NCBI GenBank assembly: GCA_040510075.1
Contig: JBEVJT010000196.1
Location: 1-40,652 of the forward strand
Direction of reading: 5' to 3'
Source: VAZQ01 sp040510075
GTDB lineage: Bacteria > Pseudomonadota > Alphaproteobacteria > Rhizobiales > Xanthobacteraceae
DNA: 40,652 nucleotides
Shown: in pieces, positions 1 to 7,112 of the stretch
Layout of the letters: every line of letters starts with the position of its first letter
Numbering within the stretch: the first letter of the stretch is position 1
Notes under the pieces: generated by a model
Database searches by the model: none
Told to the model about the DNA's origin: nothing
What the model saw: only the letters and a program-made list of their open reading frames with translations
Position numbers and translations under genes: made by a program

Positions 1-178
1 ACACGTTCGCAAACAAGGCGGTCGTATCCCCCCAAAACGGCGCATCGTTCATGACGTAGCGCATGAACACGGTGTAAGCGGTGATCCCGACAATGGAAAA
101 AAGCAGGAAGCAGCAAATTACAAGAAGCGCATCCCAAATAAAATCATCGAGCCGCTGCAGGCGCAACTTAAACCTCAA
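1..178 (-). CDS. dctQ: TRAP transporter small permease DctQ (N-terminal part)
   Basis: This is the small membrane subunit of a TRAP-type dicarboxylate importer, cut by the left window edge. The readable frame runs leftwards from about 178 and gives roughly 59 residues: a short basic amphipathic start, then a hydrophobic segment (about residues 16-37), then an R-Y-V-M-N-D-A-P-F-W-G-D stretch, which fits the loop after the first transmembrane helix of DctQ proteins. No ATG is available. The best start is a TTG at 178-176 that overlaps the TGA of dctM (175-177), so translation is probably coupled. A second TTG at 166 is possible. The family call rests on the hydrophobic pattern, this loop and the adjacent dctM. 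The exact start is uncertain. Confidence 0.7.
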   Translation of the reverse strand, partial: MRFKLRLQRLDDFIWDALLVICCFLLFSIVGITAYTVFMRYVMNDAPFWGDTTALFANV

Positions 179-1467
179 TTTCTGATGAAGCCAAAGAGCG
201 ACGGCAGCCAGAGCGAAAATCCAGGAATCCACAGCAACAGAAACATGGCGAATACTTCGACGAGCATGAACGGAATAAGCGCGATGCCAACCTTTTCAAG
301 CGTCTCGCCCGCGATCCTCGCCGCCGTAAAATAGATGATGCCGACAGGCGGCGAGACGGCGCCAAGGATAAATCCGACCACGATGACCATCCCGGCCTGA
401 ACGGGGTGATATCCCGCATTCGTGCACGAATGCACCAGCGTCGGGCCGAGGACGACGATGGCGGGGACCGCCTCGATCACTGTGCCGACCAGCAGAATGA
501 AGCCCACCAGCGCCAAAGCGAACAGGATCGGGCTCCCGGCATAACCGGCGAGCCATCCTTCCAGCCATTGCAATGCGCCGACGCGATTGAGAAGCCACCC
601 GAACGGGCCGGATGCAGCGAGAACGAAAAACACCGAGCCCGTGAGCTTGGTGGTCCGGATCATTGCACCCACAAGCGTGCGCCATGAAAAGCTGCGATAC
701 ACCGCGAGCCCGATCATGAGCGCCATCAGGACCGTGATCGACCCAGCTTCTGTCGCAGTGAATATACCAAGCGCAATTCCGCCGACGAGCACGAGGGGGA
801 TCAACAGCGGCACGATCGCCTCGGCTACAACACGCAGAAACACCTTGACGCGAAACGGCTCCGTATACCGTTCGAAATTTCTCCGAAGCGCCATCACGTA
901 GACGGTGATCATCAGCAGGACGCCGACAAGGAGGCCCGGCAGAATTCCGGCGGAGAACAGGGCACCCACGGACACGCCAAGCCCGCTTGCCAGCAGGATC
1001 ATAGCGATGCTGGGCGGCACGATGCCTCCGATGGTCGAGGCGATGGCCGTGAGCGCCGCCGCAAAAGCCGGCGGGTAGCCCGACTTTTTCATCGCCGGGA
1101 TCAAGATCGTTCCGACCGTCGCCGTATCGGCAACCGCCGATCCGCTGATTCCCGCAAACAGCATGCTGAGCAGGATATTGATCTGGGCAAGCCCTCCGCG
1201 AATCCTTCCCACCAGTTCACGGCTCAAGGCCAGCAGCCGATCCGTGATATTTCCGGTGTTCATAAGCTCGCCCGTGAAAAGAAAAAGCGGAACGGCAATC
1301 AACGGTGGCGAGGCCAAGGCCTCATACATCTGATAGGGAATAGTGCTTAGAGGCAACTCGCCGGTGAACATGATGTAGAGAACCGGCAGCACCGCGAGTG
1401 CGATGCCTACCGGTGCTCCCAGAAAGATGAGCACGCACAGAGCCGTCACCAGAATGATCGCTTCCAT
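175..1467 (-). CDS. dctM: TRAP transporter large permease DctM
   Basis: This 430-residue protein is almost entirely hydrophobic, with about 11-12 membrane segments, which is the usual size and shape of DctM. Family features are visible: an N-terminal G-A-P-V-G-I-A-L region, the segment with G-I-S-G-S-A-V-A-D-T-A (about residues 107-117), and a C-terminal G-A-V-S-P-P-V-G-I repeat of the inverted half. DctM carries the sodium-driven transport step and takes substrate from the periplasmic DctP protein. The binding-protein gene lies divergently at 1619, and dctQ follows dctM with a few bases of overlap. The ATG at 1467 has only a weak Shine-Dalgarno sequence. The substrate is not readable from the sequence; the neighbouring CoA and biotin genes suggest a carboxylic acid. 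Confidence 0.93.
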   Translation of the reverse strand: MEAIILVTALCVLIFLGAPVGIALAVLPVLYIMFTGELPLSTIPYQMYEALASPPLIAVPLFLFTGELMNTGNITDRLLALSRELVGRIRGGLAQINILLSMLFAGISGSAVADTATVGTILIPAMKKSGYPPAFAAALTAIASTIGGIVPPSIAMILLASGLGVSVGALFSAGILPGLLVGVLLMITVYVMALRRNFERYTEPFRVKVFLRVVAEAIVPLLIPLVLVGGIALGIFTATEAGSITVLMALMIGLAVYRSFSWRTLVGAMIRTTKLTGSVFFVLAASGPFGWLLNRVGALQWLEGWLAGYAGSPILFALALVGFILLVGTVIEAVPAIVVLGPTLVHSCTNAGYHPVQAGMVIVVGFILGAVSPPVGIIYFTAARIAGETLEKVGIALIPFMLVEVFAMFLLLWIPGFSLWLPSLFGFIRN

Positions 1468-1501
1468 ATCGGCTCTGGGCCCCGGCCTACCGGAAGGTTT
1501 G

Positions 1502-1530
1502 TTGACTCCCGTCCCCCTAGCTCCGATACT
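1502..1530 (+). promoter_or_regulatory. candidate sigma-70 promoter for the dctP operon
   Basis: TTGACT (1502-1507) and GATACT (1525-1530) are separated by 17 bases, matching 5/6 and 4/6 of the sigma-70 consensus. They point toward dctP in the 151-bp space between the divergent dctM and dctP starts. This is a motif match only; a transcription start near 1537 is inferred. Confidence 0.45.
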
Positions 1531-1618
1531 TTCAGATCAGGAGCGGCAATCGAGCGACCGTATCCCCAAAATAATGTCGTGGCCAGCAGCGCTCGGTGCC
1601 CGGCGAGGAGGAGACGAA

Positions 1619-2665
1619 ATGAGCCGAATTGGAGTCATCGCCTTGATGGCGGCAACGTGTGTCGCTGGTCTCGTCACGCCGGTTCCTGGGATCGCACAGG
1701 ATACGATAAAACTCACCCTGGCCACCGGAATAGTGCCGACCGTTCCCACGTCTTGGTTCGTCAAGGACTTCATTGCGCCGCGTCTGGAAAAATATTCGAA
1801 CGGCCGGATCTCCACCAATGTGCAAATCAGCGGCAGCCTCTGCAGCGAGCACAAATGCGTCGAGCAGGCCAAGCTCAAGCAGATCGACCTCGGCACGGTT
1901 TCGGGAGGCAATATTGGCGCGTTCGGGCCGGCGTTCGACATCCTCAATCTGCCCTACATTTTCAAGGACGATGCGTCTGCCGACCAAATCATCAATGGCT
2001 GGCTTGGGGATGAGCTTGCCAACCGAGCTGCCAAGGAGCTGGGGCTGTACACCCTTGCCGTCATTCCATCTTATGGATTTCGCAATCTCGACAACAACAT
2101 TCGCGAGGTGAAAGTGCCCGCCGATCTCAAGGGCATCAAACTCAGGGTCACCAAGACACCGATCGAGTTTACCCTGATCCAGGGCTGGGGCGGCGTACCG
2201 GTTCCGTACGACTGGGCAACCCTTTACGAAGGTCTGCAGACCAAGATCGTGAACGGGATGTACATCCCGGACGCCTATGTGGCCGCGCAAAGGTTCTATG
2301 AGGTCACCCCCTACATCACCAGCACCGGCGGCGGACTAAACACACACATCATCTTCATGAGCAGCGACCGCTATCAGGGCCTCCCCGATTGGGCCAGGCA
2401 GGCGGTCGATCAGACCGCGAAAGACTTGAAGGAGGTCGCGTTCAAGATCGATATCGAGTGGCGCGAGCGCGCAACCGCCGATCTGAAGGGCAAGGTGAAA
2501 TTCTATGATCCGAACCCCGCAGAGCTGCAGCTTTGGTACAAAGGAGCAGTCCCGGCGTGGGTTGCGGTCAAGGGAACCTACGATCCAGCTCTGGCGCGCC
2601 GGGTGCTGCAGGAACAGGGTCAGCACGAGCTGATCGCGGCGTTGCAAACTGCGGGCGCCCTTTAG
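1619..2665 (+). CDS. dctP: TRAP transporter substrate-binding protein DctP
   Basis: This is the periplasmic solute receptor of the TRAP importer whose membrane subunits lie divergently on the minus strand. The ATG at 1619 is preceded by GAGGAG at proper spacing and begins a Sec signal peptide (hydrophobic core I-A-L-M-A-A-T-C-V-A-G-L, likely cut near residue 27). This gives 348 residues, normal for the family. Typical DctP landmarks are present: a central L-K-G-I-K-L-R-V segment with the carboxylate-binding arginine, followed by G-G-V-P-V-P-Y-D-W-A-T-L-Y-E-G-L-Q-T, where DctP proteins have the G-x-P-x-x-x-x-x-x-E-x-Y-x-A-L-Q region. Upstream in-frame codons from 1403 lack a ribosome site and overlap dctM, so they are not used. 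It is the first gene of a plus-strand operon that continues into a carrier-like gene, a thiolase-fold gene and a DUF35 gene. Confidence 0.93.
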   Translation: MSRIGVIALMAATCVAGLVTPVPGIAQDTIKLTLATGIVPTVPTSWFVKDFIAPRLEKYSNGRISTNVQISGSLCSEHKCVEQAKLKQIDLGTVSGGNIGAFGPAFDILNLPYIFKDDASADQIINGWLGDELANRAAKELGLYTLAVIPSYGFRNLDNNIREVKVPADLKGIKLRVTKTPIEFTLIQGWGGVPVPYDWATLYEGLQTKIVNGMYIPDAYVAAQRFYEVTPYITSTGGGLNTHIIFMSSDRYQGLPDWARQAVDQTAKDLKEVAFKIDIEWRERATADLKGKVKFYDPNPAELQLWYKGAVPAWVAVKGTYDPALARRVLQEQGQHELIAALQTAGAL

Positions 2666-2708
2666 CAACCATCCAAATTTTTTCTGAAAACGACGAAACG
2701 CGGGCGCG

Positions 2709-3083
2709 ATGCAGGATAGGGAGGGTTCGGCATCGCGGCTCACCTATGCCGACGTGCATATGGTGCTCGCCCTGCTGCAGGGCTGGGACGAGGGTGAAGT
2801 GTCGCTCCGGCACAATGGCTTGGCCGTAGATGCCGTGCTCTCGGCACCGCCGGCCGCTGCGCTGGTAATCCGCTCACCGGCTGTGGGGATATTCAGGCCG
2901 CAGAGCTCAGTGGGGATGTTGCTCAGGTCCGGAGAAGCGATGGCGCTCATCGAGGCCTTCGGCCGCTCGATAGCGGTGGTTTCACCTTCAGATGGCAAGC
3001 TGCTGCGCATGTTGGTGCCCGAAGATGCTTTTGTCGAATACGATCAGGAGATTGCCGTGATCGAGCCCGCGGGATCAAAATAA
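2709..3083 (+). CDS. degenerate biotin carboxyl carrier-like protein (no biotin lysine)
   Basis: This 124-residue protein has the layout of an AccB-type biotin carboxyl carrier. An N-terminal helix region (L-T-Y-A-D-V-H-M-V-L-A-L-L, residues 11-23) is followed by a beta segment, and a C-terminal biotinyl/lipoyl fold starts near residue 54 (R-S-P-A-V-G-I-F-R) and ends V-E-Y-D-Q-E-I-A-V-I-E-P. At the tip hairpin, where biotin carriers read E-A/V-M-K-L, this protein reads I-E-A-F-G-R-S (81-87), so the modified lysine is replaced by Gly85. The usual P-x-x-x-P-P-F-V loop is also shortened. It therefore cannot carry biotin in the normal way. It lies 43 bp after dctP and 17 bp before the thiolase-fold gene, as part of one operon. 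The frame is open and full length, so it is a retained pseudo-carrier rather than an obvious pseudogene. Its role is unknown; a structural or scaffold function is possible. Confidence 0.72.
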   Translation: MQDREGSASRLTYADVHMVLALLQGWDEGEVSLRHNGLAVDAVLSAPPAAALVIRSPAVGIFRPQSSVGMLLRSGEAMALIEAFGRSIAVVSPSDGKLLRMLVPEDAFVEYDQEIAVIEPAGSK

Positions 3084-3100
3084 GCCGAGGAAATGCGCCG

Positions 3101-4237
3101 ATGCGCGATGATGCGATCTGTATCGTGGGCGTCGGCGAGTCGGACGACATCGGGAGTACGCCGCATCGCTCGGGCGTCGCGCTCCAGGCGCAAGCCAGCA
3201 GGAACGCGCTGGCTGATGCCGGCTTGAAGAAAAGTGATATCGACGGACTCTTGACGCAGACCGGCGGGCGCATGGCGCCGATCACGTTTGCAGAATATTT
3301 GGGGCTGCAGCCGCGCTTCGTGGACGGCACTTTCATCGGCGGTGCCTCCAACGTTGCGCACTTGGACGTGGCTGCTGCCGTTATTCGCGCAGGCATCTGC
3401 GAAACCGTCCTGGTCAGCTATGGGACAACTCCGCGGCAAGGCGAATACATCAGCCTTGCACCTGAATATCCCGATGATTTCGAAAGACCGTTCGGGATCT
3501 GCTTTCCGGTGGGACTCTATGCCATGTGCGCGCAGCGGCACATGTATCAGTACGGCACGCGGCGGGAGCAGTTCGCCAAGCTTGTTGTGGAAAGCCGAAA
3601 GTGGGCGGCCCGCAACCCGCGCGCTACGCGGCGCGATCCCGTAACGATCGAAGACGTCATCAATTCGCCCCCGGTGGTTTCGCCGATCCATCGTCTCGAC
3701 GCGTGCCTGGTATCGGACGCGGGCGGCGCTTTCATCGTGACGAGTGGAGCGCGCGCGCGCGACCTTCGCTCCAAACCGGTTGAGTTTCTCGGGGCCGGCC
3801 ATGCGTTCACCCACCGATCCGTTGCGCTGAAAGATGATGTGACGACTTCGGGCGCAGTCGAGTCGTCTCGCCGGGCGTTTGAGAGGGCGAAAGTCCAGGT
3901 TTCCGAGATCGACGTATTCGAGGTCTACGACGCTTTCAGCAGCCAGTTGCTGATCATGCTGGAGGACATCGGCCTTTGCCCGAAGGGAGAGGGCGGCAGG
4001 TTTGTCGAAAGCACGGATTTTGGCCCTGACGGCAAGGTTCCGCTCAACACGTCCGGCGGCGGACTTTCCTATCTGCATCCCGGCATGTTCGGCATGTTCC
4101 TCATCATAGAAGCGGTCCGGCAATTGCGCGGCGAGTGCGGCGAGCGGCAGGTTGCGGGCGCGCGCACTGCGCTCGTTCAAGGCAACGGCGGAGTGTTCTT
4201 CAGCGAAGTGACCGCCGTACTGCGCAACACGATGTGA
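3101..4237 (+). CDS. thiolase-fold acyl-CoA protein of the SCP2/Ltp type, lacking both catalytic cysteines
   Basis: The 378 residues show the thiolase fold: an N-terminal C-I-V-G-V-G-E-S start, D-G-L-L-T-Q, the nucleophile-elbow region F-I-G-G-A-S-N-V-A-H-L (about 79-89), E-V-Y-D-A-F-S (about 268-274), and S-G-G-G-L-S-Y-L-H-P-G near residue 320. Classical thiolases have a nucleophilic cysteine in the elbow and a second one in a C-x-G-G motif near the C terminus. Here these places read G-G-A-S and Q-G-N-G-G, so a Claisen thiolase reaction is unlikely. The immediate downstream DUF35 gene and the tyrosines in the E-V-Y-D and L-S-Y-L-H-P motifs recall Ltp2-type retro-aldolases of steroid side-chain degradation, which also work with a DUF35 partner. 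That function is inferred. The substrate is presumably a CoA ester made from the imported acid. Confidence 0.8.
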   Translation: MRDDAICIVGVGESDDIGSTPHRSGVALQAQASRNALADAGLKKSDIDGLLTQTGGRMAPITFAEYLGLQPRFVDGTFIGGASNVAHLDVAAAVIRAGICETVLVSYGTTPRQGEYISLAPEYPDDFERPFGICFPVGLYAMCAQRHMYQYGTRREQFAKLVVESRKWAARNPRATRRDPVTIEDVINSPPVVSPIHRLDACLVSDAGGAFIVTSGARARDLRSKPVEFLGAGHAFTHRSVALKDDVTTSGAVESSRRAFERAKVQVSEIDVFEVYDAFSSQLLIMLEDIGLCPKGEGGRFVESTDFGPDGKVPLNTSGGGLSYLHPGMFGMFLIIEAVRQLRGECGERQVAGARTALVQGNGGVFFSEVTAVLRNTM

Positions 4238-4240
4238 ACA

Positions 4241-4681
4241 ATGGCAGAAAACATCCGCTCTCTCTATGGATCGCAGCTCGGCCAGACCTATGCGTTGACC
4301 CGCTCGCCCGAAGCCGACCCGTTCTGGGCGGGTTGTCGCGAAGGACGCCTGATGTTGCCGTGGTGCCCGGCCTGCCGTTGTTATCATGTCTATCCGCGCG
4401 CGCTCTGCCCGCATTGCGGCGCCGAGGACATCGAGTGGAAGCAGGCTTCGGGGAAGGGAAGCGTCTATACCTTTGCGGTAGTCCGTCAGCCGATCGAGCG
4501 GGCGTTCGCCGATCTCGTGCCTTATGTGATCTCAATCATCGAGCTTGAGGAGGGCGTCCGGATGCTTTCGCACGTCACCTCGACCGATCCGAACAACGTG
4601 AGATGCGGAATGGAGGTCGTGGTGGAGTTCAAGCCGTATTCCGAAAAGATCCTGCTGCCTACCTTTCGTCCAATTGCCTGA
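4241..4681 (+). CDS. DUF35 / OB-fold zinc-ribbon acyl-CoA-binding partner protein
   Basis: This 146-residue protein has a rubredoxin-like zinc ribbon with two C-x-x-C pairs (C-P-A-C and C-P-H-C, about residues 43-65), followed by an OB-fold region with G-K-G-S-V-Y-T-F-A-V-V. This is the standard DUF35 architecture. DUF35 proteins form complexes with thiolase-fold enzymes or MaoC hydratases and help bind the CoA ester. The gene starts 3 bp after the stop of the thiolase-fold gene, which fits a stable two-protein complex. It is the last gene of the plus-strand operon, and its stop lies only 9 bp from the stop of the convergent biotin carrier gene, leaving no room for a separate terminator. Confidence 0.9.
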   Translation: MAENIRSLYGSQLGQTYALTRSPEADPFWAGCREGRLMLPWCPACRCYHVYPRALCPHCGAEDIEWKQASGKGSVYTFAVVRQPIERAFADLVPYVISIIELEEGVRMLSHVTSTDPNNVRCGMEVVVEFKPYSEKILLPTFRPIA

Positions 4682-4690
4682 ATCGCGTTG

Positions 4691-5173
4691 TCAGCCTGGG
4701 CGCAGCCACATGACGGTTTGACCTGCCACAACGGACGCTTCGTTCTCCACCACGATCTCCTCGACGATGCCATCGCTGGGGGTCCGGATTGAACTGAACA
4801 GCTTCATCACTTCGATGATGCAGATGACGTCGTTGGCTTTGACCGCGCTGGCTACATTCACGAACGGTGGCGCGCCAGGCGAAGGCGACCGGTAAAAAAT
4901 GCCGCTCATTGGGGCAGCGATGGGAACAAGTCCTTCGCGCGAAGGCGTGGGTGCCGCCGACTCTGGCCGTGCAGCAGTCCGTGGCGTTTGAGTATGCCCC
5001 GCTTCTGAAGTGATATTGCTGAACGTGTTGCGTGCAGGGATTGCGGGCTCGCCTGCGTGTGCCGTACTCGAAGCCGTGAGCCGCAGCCCCTCGTACTCGA
5101 GATGAAATTCACGGTCGCCGAGCTCCCGCGCGGTCTTCAGGATTTCGATGATGTCGCGGCTGGTGAGTTTCAT
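4691..5173 (-). CDS. biotin carboxyl carrier protein (BCCP1)
   Basis: This 160-residue AccB-like carrier has an N-terminal region (D-I-I-E-I-L-K-T-A-R, L-E-Y-E-G-L-R-L), a Pro/Ala-rich linker (about 36-84), and a biotinyl domain with P-M-S-G-I-F-Y-R-S-P-S-P-G and the biotinylation motif E-V-M-K-L-F. The modified lysine is Lys124. It would shuttle carboxyl groups between a carboxylase or donor subunit and the carboxyltransferase encoded upstream (CT1 at 9211-10671). Its ATG at 5173-5171 shares one base with the TAA of the preceding gene (T-A-A-T-G), so translation is likely coupled. It is the last gene of the minus-strand operon. Only the carrier function is certain; the enzyme it serves is inferred from context. 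Confidence 0.92.
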   Translation of the reverse strand: MKLTSRDIIEILKTARELGDREFHLEYEGLRLTASSTAHAGEPAIPARNTFSNITSEAGHTQTPRTAARPESAAPTPSREGLVPIAAPMSGIFYRSPSPGAPPFVNVASAVKANDVICIIEVMKLFSSIRTPSDGIVEEIVVENEASVVAGQTVMWLRPG

Positions 5174-5685
5174 TAAGAGCGGGATACGTAGAGCTGTCGC
5201 GTAAATTTTTCATCGAACCAAGGGTGCTGCTTCAGACGCATGAACCATGGAGTGGCGCGCGACCTTCGGCGTTGATCCGACTGCAGAGCGCTTCGATCTT
5301 CGAGCTGATGCAGGGCATAGAACTGATGGCCGTCCGAAACTGGCCGTTCGACGAACCGACAGCCGTTCCAGGTGGGACACTCGAGCAGGATCGGAAGGTG
5401 CTCGTTCCGATACCAATCGAGAAATTCCGCGTGTGCTGCTTGCGGAACCCAAATGCCAACCATGAACAGGTAATCTCCTGCATTCGCCCCGACCTTTCCC
5501 CCGCTGAACAAAGGATTGATGCGGACCACCAACGGATGATCGATCACACCGTTGCCGTTCGCGATGACGAGACCCTTCTCAGCATCCTCAGCAGCGAACG
5601 TCTCGACGCTTGTCACGCCACTGCGCCGTATCATCGTTGCGACTTTCCCGGTCTCGCTCTTCGCAGGCTCGGCAAGAAACATCAT
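5173..5685 (-). CDS. uncharacterised protein with a possible dimeric alpha/beta-barrel (EthD-like) domain
   Basis: This protein has 170 residues if the ATG at 5685 is used, or 169 from the next ATG. The first ATG overlaps the pseudo-CT stop by 4 bp (A-T-G-A). The stop overlaps the start of BCCP1 by 1 bp, so it is locked between two biotin-enzyme-like genes. A segment from about residue 85 (G-D-Y-L-F-M-V-G-I-W-V) through E-F-L-D-W-Y-R-N-E-H-L-P-I-L to G-C-R-F-V-E resembles ferredoxin-like dimeric barrel domains of the EthD or DUF4286 kind, where the W-Y-x-x-E-H-x-P stretch is common. The family call is tentative. There is no signal peptide and no obvious catalytic motif. Its role is unknown; the tight coupling suggests it belongs to the same complex or pathway. 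Confidence 0.72.
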   Translation of the reverse strand: MMFLAEPAKSETGKVATMIRRSGVTSVETFAAEDAEKGLVIANGNGVIDHPLVVRINPLFSGGKVGANAGDYLFMVGIWVPQAAHAEFLDWYRNEHLPILLECPTWNGCRFVERPVSDGHQFYALHQLEDRSALQSDQRRRSRATPWFMRLKQHPWFDEKFTRQLYVSRS

Positions 5686-7103
5686 TTGGTGCCGCGATTG
5701 AGGTTGAAAATGAACTCTCCCTTGCACACACGAATTGAGCGGAGCGTTGGGAATTTCTCAAGCTGCTCTTTAAGGTATTGCTCCGGTGTGGCTCCGCGCA
5801 CCGGGACGGGCGTAACAAGCTTCAGGCACGTGACATCCCGATCGGGAAACCAATACGAAAGAAGCCGTTGCTCGGCATCGCGAACAGCGGCTTCTCCTGT
5901 TGCCGCTTGGGCACACGTCTCGGCCGAGCGTGCGCGCAGGTCGGCATCCACAGCGCCCGGTGGCGAACCATGCTCACCTTCCAGGTACGCGCCAAGCTCC
6001 GGCCTAATGGCCGCAAACCGCTCGCCAGTCGTAATGTTCAAGATTGCCTGCTCCATCACGATTGCGCCGATTGGATGAGCGAGCGTTGGCCAGCCCAGCT
6101 CCTGCTGCACAAGCCGGCATTCCTCGAGCAGGCTATCGATTGAGACGCCCAATGTCCCCGCAGCAGCGGCTAATCGAGCCAGCAGCGCCACGGGAATTTG
6201 ATAACGTTCGGCCGAAGGATCCGGCAAGGCGTGACGACCACGCGGCAGATTGTGCGCTTTCGCAAGGGCTAAAAAGTACTCGTCCATTTCTGCAATGATC
6301 GCATGATCAAGCCCGACCGGCGTGTGCCAGCGCGAGAAGTGCTCAACGAAATAGCCGGCCGATGGAAGGGACCAGCCTCCGGACAACGTTTCGGTCGCAG
6401 TGTGCAGCACATCTGCTTCGCAGGACACGGCTTCGAAGCAGGACATCTCCGCCACGCCCGAGCGGCACTGTGTCTTGAATTCGATGGGCAGAGAACCTGA
6501 CGCAACCCGAGCAGCGGAGACTAAATTTCGGGTCGTGCCCGGACTGATGCTCCCGACCAGGTCAACAACGACGACCGAGCTGATTCCGAGGCGAGCGAGG
6601 TACCCCGCGCGTTCCGCGTAGTAACGATCATCGTGGAATGGAGACCTCGAGTAGACGAGGGCAGCCGCGATTTCAATCCCGGTGGCGCGGCAGCTCGCCA
6701 CGATTCGCTCGATCGCCGTGACATCATTGAGCGCGTCAAAGCAGGTCATACGACGCGCACCACATTTGGCGAGCGTCGCAATCCCCAATTCGAGCAGATC
6801 TTGCTCCATCGGCGCGCTGCCAAGAAGGCAGCGGGCGCTGATCCACACATTGGCAGGCGTTTTCTGCAGACGGGCTGCGCCGGCACGTAGAACTTCCAGG
6901 GGATTTTCATTTCGTTGCACGATGCACGACGCCAATTCCGGACTCAGGATGTCGATGGCGTCGAAGCCGGCATCGTCCATTCGCTCGAGATAGGGAAACA
7001 ACAGTTCCGCCGAGACGGAGCCGTTCCATAAGGCCACCTGAGCCGAGCACAGTGAGCTGTCGATGAAGCCAACGGCTTTTGCACGCCGCATTGTTTTATT
7101 CAC
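5682..7103 (-). CDS. pseudo-carboxyltransferase: OadA/PycB-like protein that has lost its metal site
   Basis: This 473-residue protein aligns along its whole length with the intact carboxyltransferase CT1 at 9211-10671 (shared landmarks: G-F-D-x-I-D, C-F-D-A-L-N-D, Y-Y-A-E, Q-C-R-S-G-V-A-E, G-E-R-F-A). The catalytic zinc site of this family uses an Asp in D-T-T-x-R-D, a carboxylated Lys in x-K-D and two His in H-x-H. Here the first motif is D-S-S-L-C-S-A-Q (only Asp15 remains), the lysine is Val180, and the two histidines are Lys210 and Gln212. It should therefore bind no metal and have no transcarboxylase activity. The frame is uninterrupted. The start is GTG at 7103, 9 bp after the upstream acyl-CoA synthetase stop; an ATG at 7091 is an alternative. 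A regulatory or structural partner role is inferred. Confidence 0.85.
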   Translation of the reverse strand: MNKTMRRAKAVGFIDSSLCSAQVALWNGSVSAELLFPYLERMDDAGFDAIDILSPELASCIVQRNENPLEVLRAGAARLQKTPANVWISARCLLGSAPMEQDLLELGIATLAKCGARRMTCFDALNDVTAIERIVASCRATGIEIAAALVYSRSPFHDDRYYAERAGYLARLGISSVVVVDLVGSISPGTTRNLVSAARVASGSLPIEFKTQCRSGVAEMSCFEAVSCEADVLHTATETLSGGWSLPSAGYFVEHFSRWHTPVGLDHAIIAEMDEYFLALAKAHNLPRGRHALPDPSAERYQIPVALLARLAAAAGTLGVSIDSLLEECRLVQQELGWPTLAHPIGAIVMEQAILNITTGERFAAIRPELGAYLEGEHGSPPGAVDADLRARSAETCAQAATGEAAVRDAEQRLLSYWFPDRDVTCLKLVTPVPVRGATPEQYLKEQLEKFPTLRSIRVCKGEFIFNLNRGTK

Positions 7104-7112
7104 GGGCGGTCT

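Noticed and set aside
3044..4414. 456-residue open frame on the minus strand opposite the thiolase-fold gene
   Set aside because: It lies antisense to a well-supported gene, has an Arg/Ala/His-rich shadow composition and no ribosome site or domain. High GC makes such frames common.
5682..7103. Pseudogene call for the degenerate carboxyltransferase
   Set aside because: The frame is intact over 473 codons with tight operon spacing and coupling to the next gene, so a retained pseudoenzyme is more likely than decay.
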